In this document: in pieces, positions 50,080 through 58,616 of the stretch | Layout: each line of letters opens with the position of its first letter | How positions within the stretch are numbered: the first letter of the stretch is position 1 | From: Mycobacterium sp. PO1 | Lineage (GTDB): Bacteria; Actinomycetota; Actinomycetes; Mycobacteriales; Mycobacteriaceae | Reading direction: 5' to 3' | DNA: 64,000 nucleotides | NCBI RefSeq assembly: GCF_017312405.1 | Contig: NZ_BLTG01000016.1 | Location: 1-64,000, forward strand | Position numbers and translations under genes: made by a program | The notes under the pieces: model-generated | Seen by the model: the letters and a program-made list of their open reading frames with translations, nothing else | Told to the model about the DNA's origin: nothing | The model's database searches: none

Positions 50080-50526
50080 TCAGAATGCCCGCCAGGTCAC
50101 CACGTTCAGTATCAGACCGTGACCGCTGTGGTCGTTCTTGACCCGCGCCCGGCCGGCTTCGTTGATGATCGTCCAGCCGTTGGCGGTGTACGTCTGGCCG
50201 ACCCCCAGAGACATGGAGTCGGCGGCGGTGCCCGGAAGCGTTCCGGCCGCCCAGTAGGACTGTCCGGTGCCGTTCATGACCGCGAGGTTCAGCGGGGTGG
50301 AGCTACCGATCGAGTTGGGCGACGCCCCGAACGGGGCTCCGTTCGACATGCCACAGATGGCCATGGGTTGTCCCGCGGCGCCGTAGTGGGCGCTGACCAG
50401 ACATCGCAGCCGCCCGTCCTGGACATCGACGAGTTGGTCGCCGTCAGCTGCGGTCGCCGACGGCGCCGGCAGACACGCACCGGCTGCGAGCATCATCAGC
50501 GCAGCCGCGGCCAGGTCACGAAGCAT
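50080..50526 (-). CDS. Small secreted protein
   Basis: 148 aa. Signal peptide MLRDLAAAALMMLAAGACLP with cleavage probably after ATA (about residue 28). The mature part has two cysteines (RCLVSAH, ICGMSNG), a small-residue-rich middle and the end GLILNVVTWRAF. No known family recognised. The Cys in LAAGAC is not in a proper lipobox. ATG at 50526 has GGAG 5 nt upstream. 83 nt downstream of the molybdenum enzyme gene on the same strand. Confidence 0.75.
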   Translation of the reverse strand: MLRDLAAAALMMLAAGACLPAPSATAADGDQLVDVQDGRLRCLVSAHYGAAGQPMAICGMSNGAPFGASPNSIGSSTPLNLAVMNGTGQSYWAAGTLPGTAADSMSLGVGQTYTANGWTIINEAGRARVKNDHSGHGLILNVVTWRAF

Positions 50527-50609
50527 GCTGTCTCCAGAAAGAGCGAGATTCCGGTGTGTTCCCCGATGCTGCCACGACCGTCTCGCTCGGCGCTCTCGTT
50601 TCGGGGTAC

Positions 50610-52820
50610 TCACCCTTGCCCCAAGGGCGCGACACGCACAGCGATGTTGCCCTGCCGAGGCAGACCGGTGATCGGGTCGTAGTCGACCTCGGTGGACACC
50701 AACCGGCCGACGTTGGTTCCGCGCTCGCGGAACTCGTCGTCCTCATCCGGCAGGCCGCCGAAGGCGTGGTGCATCGCCACGACGTCGGGACGCACCGAGT
50801 CGTCGGATTCAAGCACGGCCGGCACGCTGTCGTGCCGGGAGGTGACCATGACCGAGCACCCGGATCGCAGGCCGAGCTCAGCCACTGCGTCGGGGTGCAT
50901 GTACACCGGGTTGTAGGGCTTACCCCGATTCAGGGCGGCCAGCGCAGTGCCGGAGGAGTTCATGAAGTTGGGGTGCCGACGCGGGATGAGCCGAAACGGA
51001 AACGCCGAATCGGCTCTCGCGCCATCGACCTCCTCGTCGAGAACGGCGGCCAGTTCGGCCAGCATGTACGCGTTCCCGACGTCGAGCCTCGCGGTTGTGT
51101 CGGCATCACGCTCCTGCACCACCGCGTCGACGTCGAAGATCGCGCCGTGCGGGTGCCGCCGGACCTCGTCGAGCGGGATTCGCGCGGTCGCACACATCTG
51201 CTCGAAGAGCTCCTCGGTACTCAGCTCGGTCTCGCGGTTCATGGGTAGGACGATCGGCGCCGACTCCATGAACTTGCCACCGCCACCGCCGAAGAAGTTG
51301 ACGAACCACAGCTCGAGATCCATCCGTTTGGTCAACCCGAGGAAGAACTTCCATTCCTCGATCAGGTCGGAGCCGGGCGGCGGGTCAACCACACGCGGGG
51401 TGTACTGCGCGTAGGCGGCAGGGATTCCGGTGCCGCTGGTGTAGTACTTGATCAGCTCGCTGCCCATCGTCATGGCGGGCGTTTCCATCTGCATCATCGG
51501 GGCGATCACGTAGTCGGCCAGCCGCGACGTCAGTGACATCTCCGTGTCGAGGGTGACCAGCAGTTCGAGGCTCTGTAGCGCCCGGTGCGTCTTGCGTTGG
51601 TCCGGCCAGGCCGCCATCGGATTGCCGCCGATGCAGATCAACGCCTTGACCTGACCGTCGCCCTCGAGCAGGATCTCGTCGGCCAGTGCGGCGGTCGGCA
51701 TCCCGCACACGGCGTCGGTCAGGCCGCGTACGCGCAACTTCTCGCCGTAGCCCCACCCCTCGTACGGAGGGTGCGCCTGCGCTTTGGCGGTGAACGCGGG
51801 CAACAACGCATTCGGGCGGGTCACCTTCTCACCGGCCCGTTGCCAACGTCCGCAGATGGTCGTCAGGCACAGGCACAGGTACTCGACCAGGTTTCCGTGC
51901 ATCGCGAAGTTCGCCCCGGTGCCGGCGTTGACCATCCCGCGCTTCGTGCCGTAGGTCGCGAAGAGTTCTGCCGCTGCCAGAAGTTGCTCCAGCGGAATGT
52001 CCGCCCGTTCGGCCACGTAGTCCGGCGTGAAGTCGGAAACTGCGCGGGCCAGGTCTTCGAAACCTGCCACGTTCTCGTCGACGAAGGCGGCGTCGTGCCA
52101 GCCGTTGCCGATGATGATGTTGATCAGACCAGCAAGGATCGTCGCGTCTTCACCGGGTCGTGGCTGCAGATGGATCGCGGCGCGGGCGGCTGTCTGAGAT
52201 CGACGCGGATCGATGACGATCAGCTTCATGCCGCGTGCGGTGGCCGCTCTGAGGTTCCGGGACGGATTCTGACCCGGGATGCCGATGGCCTTGGACACCA
52301 GCGGGTTCGTACCGATCAGCAGCCAGCTGTCGGCTTCGTGGAAGTCGACGTCGCCGCCCAGCCAGTGGCCGTGGGCGGCCAAGGCGATCTGTTTACCTGG
52401 TTGGTCGATCGTGTTGGCCGTGAAGAACATCGGCGACCCGATGCCGCGCATGAACGCGTTACCCATCAACGCCGACGCGGGATAGGGCAGGCCGTTGGTG
52501 CCCAGATACATCGCCACCGACCGCGGGCCGTGGGCAGCGAGGATTTCCCGAAGTTTCTCCGCAATCTCCTCCATGGCCTGCTCAGACCCGATCCGCGCGT
52601 AGGTGCCGTCGGTCTGGCGTTTCCGGCTGTGCAGGAGCCGTTTCGGATCGTTGTGAATTTCCGGCAGCGCCCGGCCCTTTGCGCAGGTGTAGCCCTGGAA
52701 CATGGGGTTGTCCGGGTCGCCTGCGACCTTGGTCAACCGCCCGTCGGTCACGGTGGCCAGGACACCGCAGTGAGCCGAACAGATGCGGCAGATACCCGGG
52801 TGGGTCGTTGTTTGTGGCAT
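50610..52820 (-). CDS. Molybdopterin-dependent oxidoreductase (DMSO reductase family)
   Basis: 736 aa. N-terminal 4Fe-4S ligands C-x2-C-x3-C (CRICSAHC, residues 11-18) and a fourth Cys in YTCAKG (about 46), then the bis-MGD domains (GTNGLPYPA, LLIGTNPLVSKAIG, VIDPRRSQTA) and a C-terminal molydopterin dinucleotide-binding domain (ALNRGKPYNPVYMHPDA, DYDPITGLPRQGN). A formate-dehydrogenase- or acetylene-hydratase-like single polypeptide without visible electron-transfer partner genes. Its reaction cannot be named from sequence. Confidence 0.88.
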   Translation of the reverse strand: MPQTTTHPGICRICSAHCGVLATVTDGRLTKVAGDPDNPMFQGYTCAKGRALPEIHNDPKRLLHSRKRQTDGTYARIGSEQAMEEIAEKLREILAAHGPRSVAMYLGTNGLPYPASALMGNAFMRGIGSPMFFTANTIDQPGKQIALAAHGHWLGGDVDFHEADSWLLIGTNPLVSKAIGIPGQNPSRNLRAATARGMKLIVIDPRRSQTAARAAIHLQPRPGEDATILAGLINIIIGNGWHDAAFVDENVAGFEDLARAVSDFTPDYVAERADIPLEQLLAAAELFATYGTKRGMVNAGTGANFAMHGNLVEYLCLCLTTICGRWQRAGEKVTRPNALLPAFTAKAQAHPPYEGWGYGEKLRVRGLTDAVCGMPTAALADEILLEGDGQVKALICIGGNPMAAWPDQRKTHRALQSLELLVTLDTEMSLTSRLADYVIAPMMQMETPAMTMGSELIKYYTSGTGIPAAYAQYTPRVVDPPPGSDLIEEWKFFLGLTKRMDLELWFVNFFGGGGGKFMESAPIVLPMNRETELSTEELFEQMCATARIPLDEVRRHPHGAIFDVDAVVQERDADTTARLDVGNAYMLAELAAVLDEEVDGARADSAFPFRLIPRRHPNFMNSSGTALAALNRGKPYNPVYMHPDAVAELGLRSGCSVMVTSRHDSVPAVLESDDSVRPDVVAMHHAFGGLPDEDDEFRERGTNVGRLVSTEVDYDPITGLPRQGNIAVRVAPLGQG

Positions 52821-53286
52821 TGAGTCCGCACTTCCAGGGGCTGAGGCGTGGCTTCATCGCCATCGCCGAACCATGCTAAGCGACCGCTCAGCGCCGCGGA
52901 GGGTGTTCCGGCTGAACCGGGGCGGGCATCCACCAGATCAGGCCGCGGATCATTGCCGGCGGCGGGATCCCCTCCAGCTCCGATCGGGCCGCCGATCAGT
53001 GCCGGCGGCGGGATCCCCTCCAGTCCGATCGGGCGTCCGGGCCGCGGCACACCCAGTCGATTCCGTTCATCCGGCGCTGGACACACAGCCGGCCTCGGTG
53101 ACTCAAGCGCCTCCATCCGGCGGGTCTCGCCGAGGGCGGTTCAGGCGACGCAATCAGGTCTCACCGCGATGAACGCGTCGAGGTCGCCGGTCGCCGTGAT
53201 GCCGGTGGAGAACTGCACTACCCTCCGCAGGAACGCCAACGCCTGGGATCCTGTTCGTCGGGCGGAATTCATCTGACGCGCAGTCC
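52821..53286. other. 466-bp gap without a convincing gene
   Basis: Low-complexity, Pro/Ser/Arg-coding sequence in every frame. No family match, no signal peptide and no Shine-Dalgarno-linked start were recognised. It carries a tandem repeat (52941-53031) and otherwise nothing I can support. It would also have to contain the promoter of the minus-strand molybdenum enzyme, which I could not place. Confidence 0.6.
52941..53031. repeat. Two-unit tandem repeat of 46/45 bp
   Basis: Unit 1 is 52941-52986 and unit 2 is 52987-53031. They share GCCGGCGGCGGGATCCCCTC and CCGATCGGG and differ by a few substitutions and one deletion. This resembles a minisatellite of the mycobacterial interspersed-repeat kind. 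Confidence 0.75.
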
Positions 53287-53298
53287 TGACTCGAGTCA
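53287..53298. promoter_or_regulatory. TGACTCGAGTCA palindrome upstream of the TetR gene
   Basis: Perfect 12-bp palindrome of the form TGACT-N2-AGTCA, followed by a TCAACGTTGA palindrome (53296-53305). It shares half-sites with the operators at 53972-53987 and 54730-54754, suggesting autoregulation by the TetR protein. Confidence 0.5.
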
Positions 53299-53336
53299 AC
53301 GTTGATCGGATGTCCCCGACGCCGCAAGAGGGCGGT

Positions 53337-53342
53337 TATTGT
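53337..53342 (+). promoter_or_regulatory. Leaderless -10 box of the TetR gene
   Basis: TATTGT, then 6 nt, then ATG at 53349; no Shine-Dalgarno. Confidence 0.5.
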
Positions 53343-53348
53343 CTACGG

Positions 53349-53951
53349 ATGGCCGTGTCGGACAAGCCTTCAGCTCGAGAGACCAAGCGACTCCAGACCC
53401 GCGAACGCCTGATGGGTGCCGCGGTGGCGGAATTCAAGAGATCAGGAATCGCCGCGGCCGACGTGGGTGCGATCGTGGCTGCGGCCGGTGTCGCGCACGG
53501 AACGTTCTTCTTCCACTTTCCGACCAAAGAACATGTCCTGCTGGAACTGGAACGCCGCGAAGAGGAACGCATCGCCAAACAACTCGCGCGTTTCGCCGCC
53601 GACAATCACGATCTTGCACAGACATTCGGCGAGGCCATCCGCTTGATCGCGGGTTTGGAGCGACGACTCGGCGGGGTCCTGTTCAAAGACTTTCTTGCCC
53701 TGCACTTCTCTCAGACCCGCCCCCAGACCGATGCCGAGAACCAACATCCCGTGATCGTCGAGGTCGCCCGGGCGATCGAACGTGCCCGGAAACTGGGCGA
53801 TGTCGACGGGGACGTCGATCCGTTCAACAGTGCCGTGTTCTTCCTGCTCGGGCTGTATGCGCTGCTCACCACCACGCACAACTGGCCCGAACAGAGCGCC
53901 ATGATCGACGACTACCTACTCACGAGTCTGCGCGGCATCGGCACGAAGTAG
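53349..53951 (+). CDS. TetR-family regulator of the membrane metalloenzyme-like cluster
   Basis: 200 aa. N-terminal DNA-binding helix-turn-helix (about 12-58: TRERLMGAAVAEFKRSGI, VGAIVAAAGVAHGTFFFHFPT) and an all-helical ligand domain (about 65-200). Sits at the head of the 53-62 kb block, with the same palindrome type before itself, before the first membrane gene and before the second transcript. This makes it the probable local repressor. Ligand unknown. Confidence 0.92.
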   Translation: MAVSDKPSARETKRLQTRERLMGAAVAEFKRSGIAAADVGAIVAAAGVAHGTFFFHFPTKEHVLLELERREEERIAKQLARFAADNHDLAQTFGEAIRLIAGLERRLGGVLFKDFLALHFSQTRPQTDAENQHPVIVEVARAIERARKLGDVDGDVDPFNSAVFFLLGLYALLTTTHNWPEQSAMIDDYLLTSLRGIGTK

Positions 53952-53971
53952 CCGATTGACTCCCCACTTTT

Positions 53972-53987
53972 GCTGACTATAGTCAGC
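53972..53987. promoter_or_regulatory. 16-bp perfect palindrome overlapping a -10 box
   Basis: GCTGACTATAGTCAGC contains the TGACT-N2-AGTCA core and a TATAGT box (53978-53983) that lies 8 nt before the ATG at 53992. A protein bound here would directly block the promoter of the first membrane gene. Strongest operator candidate in the window. Confidence 0.7.
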
Positions 53988-53991
53988 TTGC

Positions 53992-54723
53992 ATGAACCTT
54001 CCCACGGCCCGCGAAAGTCGGCGTGGCGACAACGATGCACCGCATCGCCTCTCCACCAGCGGCCTGGACGAACACCTCGAGGCCTCACAGCGTGCGCAGC
54101 GCCAGGCGGACAAGTGGTTGATCTCCGGAAGTCTCCTCATCGGGACGGCCGCGTTGGGGATCTTCGGGCTACCGCTGTTCCTGCGCGGAGTGTGGCTTCA
54201 GCGCAAAGCCCAGCGCGACGGGCTGACGGTGCGGCCGATGCTGGTCACGCTCATCGGCTATCTCGTCATCATCGACGCAGCGATCAACACGGTCGGCTGG
54301 GCGCTCGACCTGGTCGCCAATCACACGATATTGGCCCGAGTTCTGTTGAACGGCTGGGGCAACATGTTCGATGCCGGGTACTTCTGGCACTACAACGAGT
54401 TGTGGATCGGTGGCGCCGCGGCCCCCGCAGAGAAGGCAATGGAAGTGGGGATGATCCTCACCGTCTTCACGATGCGCATCGCGGCCGCCATCGGCTTCCT
54501 GCAGATGAAGCGATGGGGACACCAGTGGATGATCATCACCTGCTGGATGGGTGTGCTGATCTGGTGCCTGTACGTGTTCAACATGACCATGTACGCCGAC
54601 GTCCGCTTCGCCGGTGTCGTCCTGCCTGTGGTGGGGTGGTGGCTCTACGACATCTTCTACATCACACCTTTCCTCGCCATCCCCTACCTGCATTCGGTCA
54701 ACCGCGAGGTCTTCTCCGACTGA
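53992..54723 (+). CDS. Six-helix membrane protein, paralogue 1
   Basis: 243 aa, uncharacterised. A soluble N-terminus of about 40 residues, then about six membrane helices, and cytoplasmic end HSVNREVFSD. Conserved between the two paralogues are [18 protein letters not shown] (about 125-142, with Asp, His and Glu that could bind a metal), [19 protein letters not shown] and [14 protein letters not shown]. By eye about three quarters of the core is identical to 57447-58145. No family could be named. Near-leaderless start behind the operator/-10 at 53972-53987. Confidence 0.8.
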   Translation: MNLPTARESRRGDNDAPHRLSTSGLDEHLEASQRAQRQADKWLISGSLLIGTAALGIFGLPLFLRGVWLQRKAQRDGLTVRPMLVTLIGYLVIIDAAINTVGWALDLVANHTILARVLLNGWGNMFDAGYFWHYNELWIGGAAAPAEKAMEVGMILTVFTMRIAAAIGFLQMKRWGHQWMIITCWMGVLIWCLYVFNMTMYADVRFAGVVLPVVGWWLYDIFYITPFLAIPYLHSVNREVFSD

Positions 54724-54729
54724 ACTCAA

Positions 54730-54754
54730 TGACTTGACTCATTGACTTTGGTCA
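54730..54754. promoter_or_regulatory. Two TGACT-type operators in tandem
   Basis: TGACTTGACTCA (54730-54741) and TGACTTTGGTCA (54743-54754), spaced 13 bp start to start, each matching TGACT-N2-AGTCA with one change. They lie in the 101-nt gap before the 34-aa microprotein and probably control the second transcript of the cluster. Confidence 0.5.
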
Positions 54755-54824
54755 GCAATCAAACTACAAAAGGGAGCACGACGAGGGCTCGGGCGGGACG
54801 CGTCCACGCCAAGGAGGACTGACG

Positions 54825-54929
54825 ATGGATTGGGTCTGGGAGATCCTGCGCTACGTAGCCGCGTGGGGCGGTACCGGCCTCATCATCTGGTTCTGGTACT
54901 GGATGTTCTCCAACCTCGGCACATTCTGA
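54825..54929 (+). CDS. 34-aa tryptophan-rich membrane microprotein
   Basis: Short frame from ATG to TGA with an excellent Shine-Dalgarno (AAGGAGGA, 6 nt spacing). It starts MDWVWEILRYVAAWGG and continues with one hydrophobic helix containing IIWFWYWMF, ending NLGTF. Likely a single-pass subunit or assembly factor for the neighbouring membrane proteins, like small subunits of respiratory and photosynthetic complexes. Too short to be found by usual gene calling. Followed 17 nt later by the VWA gene. Confidence 0.7.
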   Translation: MDWVWEILRYVAAWGGTGLIIWFWYWMFSNLGTF

Positions 54930-54946
54930 AACCTCCTGCCGTCAAC

Positions 54947-56479
54947 ATGTCCGAGCTGACCGATGCCGCCGCCATGGCGATGGAGCGTAGCTGTGCCCTG
55001 ACCGCCGTGGCGCTGAGCGGAGGCCGCCGCTCCGGTGTGAACCTGGTAACCGGACAGCATCGCCGCTTCGGCGTCAACGCCTCGCTCGACCTCGTCTACG
55101 TGCCCCATCCACCGACGGTCCGGGACTGGACCCGCAGAACCATGACATGTGGCGTGGCGCTGCAGTGTTCGCCGTCGAAAGAGGCTGTCGCCGGATACCG
55201 CCTCAACGAGCTGTCCGCCCGCGAATTACGGGCCCTCACGCTCGTCGAAGCCGGCGCCGCACTGGGCTGGATCACCGCGAACTGGCCGGGGCTGCTGCCT
55301 GAGATCGAGCGGATGATCCCCGGCCTACAACCTCTACCCGCGGACATGGACGCTACCGCGATGTTCAACCGCGCGGTCGAGAGGGCACAAGCCGGACCGG
55401 TCCCCGACCCGGACCCATTGCTCGGCAGACTTCCGCTGGCGTTGACATCGGCCCAGGGCCTCACCGACAAGATACGGCGAACGTTCGGCCGACTGCCCTG
55501 GACCACCGCACAGAAGAGGCTTCCGCGGGCACATTCCGTGCCGGCGGGTGGTGACGGCGGGGTACGTAACCCGAACCTCCCACCGCCCAGCAGACCGCAC
55601 GACAACGACCTGGACATCACCCCCGACCACCGTCCCGGCATCCCCTATCCGGAGTGGAATGCGTGGGCCGAGCGCTTCATGTCCGACCATGTCGCGGTCC
55701 TGGAACTGCCGCGCTCCGGCGGCACTCGTCCGCCCGGGACCGTCGCACCCGACATCAGGCGATGGTTCGAGAAGCACACCCACCGTGCGATGCACAGCCG
55801 TCTCGAGGACGGCTCGGACCTCGACGTCGACCAGTATGTCGCTCACTTCATCGACGTGGCCACCGGCGAGGCGATCGAACCGCGAATATTCCGGGACCTA
55901 CGACCGGCGAGCCGTGACGTCACCACCGCGCTCCTTCTCGATGGCAGCTCTTCTCTGGGCGTGCACGGCGGCCGAATCTTCAAGCTGGAGCTGGCGTGCG
56001 CGGATGCTCTGTCGCGGGCGATGACCCTGGCGCGCGAACGACACGGCATCTTCACCTTCACCGGCAACACCCGCCACCGTGTCGAGATCAGCTGTCTCAA
56101 AGACTTCGCGGACCGAGGGTTCGTCCCCCCTGGTGAGCTCGGACTGTCGACTGGCGGGTATACCCGGCTCGGCGCTCCACTGCGCCACCTCACGAGCAGA
56201 CTGCTCGACCAGCCGTCCGAGCGGCGGCTGATCATCGTGATCGGGGACGGCCTGATCTCCGACGAAGGCTACGAGGGCCGCTACGCCTGGGCCGACGCGG
56301 CGCACGCCGTGCAGGAGGCCCACGATGCAGGCGTCTCGATGTACTACGTCGGAGTCGGCCCCGTCACGGTAGACCCGCTTCCCGAAGTCTTCGGACCTCT
56401 TTGTTCCCAACGCATTCGGCGAATCGAGGACCTACCCCGCGTGCTCGCGCACGTGCATCGGGAGTTGGTGTCGACGTGA
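54947..56479 (+). CDS. VWA-domain protein (NorD/CbbO-like)
   Basis: 510 aa. The N-terminal 300 residues have no recognised domain. The C-terminal von Willebrand A domain (about 325-505) has a full MIDAS: DGSSS (LLLDGSSSLG, about 328), Thr in STGGYTRLGAPL and Asp in IVIGDGLISD. Such VWA proteins pair with the CbbQ/NorQ-type AAA+ ATPase encoded next (GTGA overlap). The pair is known to activate Rubisco (CbbQO) or to assemble nitric-oxide reductase (NorQD). Here its client is probably one of the adjacent membrane proteins (inference). ATG at 54947, weak Shine-Dalgarno. Confidence 0.85.
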   Translation: MSELTDAAAMAMERSCALTAVALSGGRRSGVNLVTGQHRRFGVNASLDLVYVPHPPTVRDWTRRTMTCGVALQCSPSKEAVAGYRLNELSARELRALTLVEAGAALGWITANWPGLLPEIERMIPGLQPLPADMDATAMFNRAVERAQAGPVPDPDPLLGRLPLALTSAQGLTDKIRRTFGRLPWTTAQKRLPRAHSVPAGGDGGVRNPNLPPPSRPHDNDLDITPDHRPGIPYPEWNAWAERFMSDHVAVLELPRSGGTRPPGTVAPDIRRWFEKHTHRAMHSRLEDGSDLDVDQYVAHFIDVATGEAIEPRIFRDLRPASRDVTTALLLDGSSSLGVHGGRIFKLELACADALSRAMTLARERHGIFTFTGNTRHRVEISCLKDFADRGFVPPGELGLSTGGYTRLGAPLRHLTSRLLDQPSERRLIIVIGDGLISDEGYEGRYAWADAAHAVQEAHDAGVSMYYVGVGPVTVDPLPEVFGPLCSQRIRRIEDLPRVLAHVHRELVST

Positions 56480-57303
56480 CCACACATGAGCACTTGCCCG
56501 AGGACCAGATGACCGATCGATACCGGGCCAACGGTGACGAAGTCCGACTGTTCCAACGCGCATTCCAGCGCCGGCTGCCGGTGATGCTCACCGGCCCCAC
56601 CGGCTGCGGCAAGACGCGATTGGTCGAGCACATGGGGGCGCAGCTGGGCCGACCCGTGGTGACGATCAGCTGCCACGACGACCTGACCAGCGCCGATCTG
56701 GTCGGACGGTTCATGGTGACCGGTGGGGATGTGGCGTGGAGCGACGGACCCCTGACCAGGGCGGTCAAAGCCGGCGCCATCTGCTACCTCGACGAAGTCG
56801 TCGAAGCCCGGCATGACTCTCTGGCAGTGCTGCATTCGCTCACCGACCATCGCCGAACCCTTTATCTGGACCGGGCCGACGAGGTGGTGGCGGCGCCCGA
56901 GACCTTCATGCTGGTCTGTTCCTACAACCCGGCGTACCGCAGCTCGCTCAAGGAACTCAAACCGTCGTTCCGCCAACGCTTCGTCACGCTACCGATGAGG
57001 TATCTGCCACCCGACCAGGAGGCTGCTGTCGTCGCGACCGAGACAGGTGTCGACGTGGCGACGGCCGATCGGTTGGTGCGGTGCGCCAACGCTATTCGCA
57101 CCGCCGACGAAGCATTCCATTTCGAGCCCCCGTCGACCCGGGTTCTCGTCACCGCGGCGCACATGATCGCAGCGGGTGCCGCGGAACTCGATGCCGCCGA
57201 AGCGTGCATCCTGGCGCCGTTGTCGGGCGACGGTGCCATCGCCGACGGTCTTCGCGAGATCACCGCCGCCAGCCTGGCCGACGCCACGAACACAGCCCGC
57301 TAG
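56476..57303 (+). CDS. MoxR-type AAA+ ATPase (CbbQ/NorQ/NirQ family)
   Basis: 275 aa. Walker A GPTGCGKT (about 42-49), Walker B ICYLDEVVEA (about 99-108), sensor 1 Asn in CSYNPAYRSS, and a CbbQ-type C-terminal helical domain (from about 190, PPSTRVLVTAAHMI). Family members remodel metalloenzymes together with a VWA partner. GTG at 56476 overlaps the VWA stop; an ATG at 56509 is an alternative start. 15 nt to the second microprotein. Confidence 0.93.
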   Translation: MTTHEHLPEDQMTDRYRANGDEVRLFQRAFQRRLPVMLTGPTGCGKTRLVEHMGAQLGRPVVTISCHDDLTSADLVGRFMVTGGDVAWSDGPLTRAVKAGAICYLDEVVEARHDSLAVLHSLTDHRRTLYLDRADEVVAAPETFMLVCSYNPAYRSSLKELKPSFRQRFVTLPMRYLPPDQEAAVVATETGVDVATADRLVRCANAIRTADEAFHFEPPSTRVLVTAAHMIAAGAAELDAAEACILAPLSGDGAIADGLREITAASLADATNTAR

Positions 57304-57318
57304 GGAGGGGAACGACAC

Positions 57319-57450
57319 ATGGTGGACCAGAAGGAACGCAAGCGCAAGAAGGCTTTGATCATCCTGCAGATCGTCATCTACGGCTATCTGTTCACGATGT
57401 TCTGCATCCAGCTGTACATGTCCTTCGCCAGAGGATGGTGGGACTTGTGA
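57319..57450 (+). CDS. 43-aa basic membrane microprotein
   Basis: Begins MVDQKERKRKKALIILQIVI: a Lys/Arg-rich cytoplasmic head then one membrane helix (about 12-35, with GYLFTMFCIQLYM) and a short tail ARGWWDL. Shine-Dalgarno GGGAGGGGAA. Its TGA overlaps the GTG of the second six-helix protein (GTGA), so the two are translationally coupled. Probably a subunit of the same complex; too short for routine annotation. Confidence 0.75.
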   Translation: MVDQKERKRKKALIILQIVIYGYLFTMFCIQLYMSFARGWWDL

Positions 57451-58145
57451 AACCCGTGACCGCACCGCCGGTCCCGGCGGGCGGCATCGAGCAGCATCAC
57501 GAACAGTCCAGGCTGGCGCAGCGCCGGGCAGACAAGTGGATGATCACCGGCGCGGCACTGATGGGTATGTGGGCACCGGGACTGATCGGCTTTCCGATCT
57601 TCATGCGCGGGGTGTGGCTGCAGCGCCAGGCGTTGCGAGCGGGGCTGTCCGTGCGCCCCATGATCGTCACGTTGATCGGCTACCTGGTGCTGATCGACGG
57701 CATGTTGAACAGTCTGGGCTGGGCTCTGGATCTCGTCGCCAACCACACGCTGATCAACCGCGTCCTGATGGTGGGCTGGGGCAACATGTTCGACGCCGGC
57801 TACTTCTGGCACTACAACGAACTGTGGGTCGGCGGAGCCGCGGGGCCCGGCGAGAAGTCGATGGTGTTCGGGATGATCGTCACGGTCTTCGCGATGCGCT
57901 GTGCAGCCGCGATCGGCTTCCTCCAGATGAAGCGGTGGGGACACCAGTGGATGATCATCACCTGCTGGATGGGCGTGCTGATCTGGTGCGTCTATGTGTT
58001 CAACATGACCATGTACGCCGATGTCCGGTTCGCCGGCGTCGTGTTCCCCGTCATCGGCTGGTGGCTCTACGACATCTTCTACATCACCCCCTTCCTCGCG
58101 ATCCCCTATCTGCACACGGTCAACCGCGAGATCTTCTCGGACTGA
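57447..58145 (+). CDS. Six-helix membrane protein, paralogue 2
   Basis: 232 aa, close paralogue of 53992-54723 with the same helices and the same conserved D/H/E-bearing segment [18 protein letters not shown] (about 112-129), plus [19 protein letters not shown] and [15 protein letters not shown]. The last half is almost identical in both copies, also at DNA level, pointing to recent duplication or gene conversion. The N-terminus differs ([13 protein letters not shown]). GTG start overlaps the microprotein stop. Possible catalytic or quinone/heme-type membrane subunit; no family named. Confidence 0.8.
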   Translation: MKPVTAPPVPAGGIEQHHEQSRLAQRRADKWMITGAALMGMWAPGLIGFPIFMRGVWLQRQALRAGLSVRPMIVTLIGYLVLIDGMLNSLGWALDLVANHTLINRVLMVGWGNMFDAGYFWHYNELWVGGAAGPGEKSMVFGMIVTVFAMRCAAAIGFLQMKRWGHQWMIITCWMGVLIWCVYVFNMTMYADVRFAGVVFPVIGWWLYDIFYITPFLAIPYLHTVNREIFSD

Positions 58146-58167
58146 GCCTCATTCAAGGAGCACGTTT

Positions 58168-58614
58168 GTGACCACCACTCCCGAGACCGACGCCGAGGCC
58201 AAGTCCGAGGACCTGCCTCCCGGGACCACGCCGTACTACGCGCGCATGCACCGCTACATCAAGCGCGCCGTGCTGGTCTGTCTTGTCGCGCTCGTCATCG
58301 AGGGAGCGTTCACGCTGCCGTTCATGGCCGTCTATTACGGGTACCCCACGCTGAGCCTCACCGAGATCTGCAGCGAGTTGCTCAAGGTCAGGTACTCCGA
58401 CGACACCCTCGAATGCCAGGTCCCCTATCCGGCCTTCGGCCCGCCGGAAGGCGCCGAAGGCAAGGACACCGCCCGGGACGAGTGGGGGATCCAGCCTGTG
58501 CCGAAGTACCACCGCATCGGATTTCGTGAGTTGGTTCGCATTCATGAAGAGCGCGAAGCGCGACAAGCAGCCACCGAGCGCGAAGCGCGGCCAACAACAC
58601 CAGACCAGCCATAG
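58168..58614 (+). CDS. Single-helix membrane protein
   Basis: 148 aa. N-terminal soluble part of 30 residues, one helix (about 33-55, [20 protein letters not shown]), then an extracytoplasmic segment with two cysteines ([16 protein letters not shown]) and a charged Glu/Arg-rich coiled end ([18 protein letters not shown]). Shine-Dalgarno AAGGAG before a GTG. Probably a partner subunit of the six-helix protein 22 nt upstream. No family recognised. Confidence 0.75.
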   Translation: MTTTPETDAEAKSEDLPPGTTPYYARMHRYIKRAVLVCLVALVIEGAFTLPFMAVYYGYPTLSLTEICSELLKVRYSDDTLECQVPYPAFGPPEGAEGKDTARDEWGIQPVPKYHRIGFRELVRIHEEREARQAATEREARPTTPDQP

Positions 58615-58616
58615 CG

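Noticed and set aside
52848-53276. 142-codon plus-strand frame in the gap before the TetR gene
   Set aside because: Pro/Ser/Gly-rich low complexity, carries the tandem repeat out of phase, no Shine-Dalgarno or leaderless box and no family.
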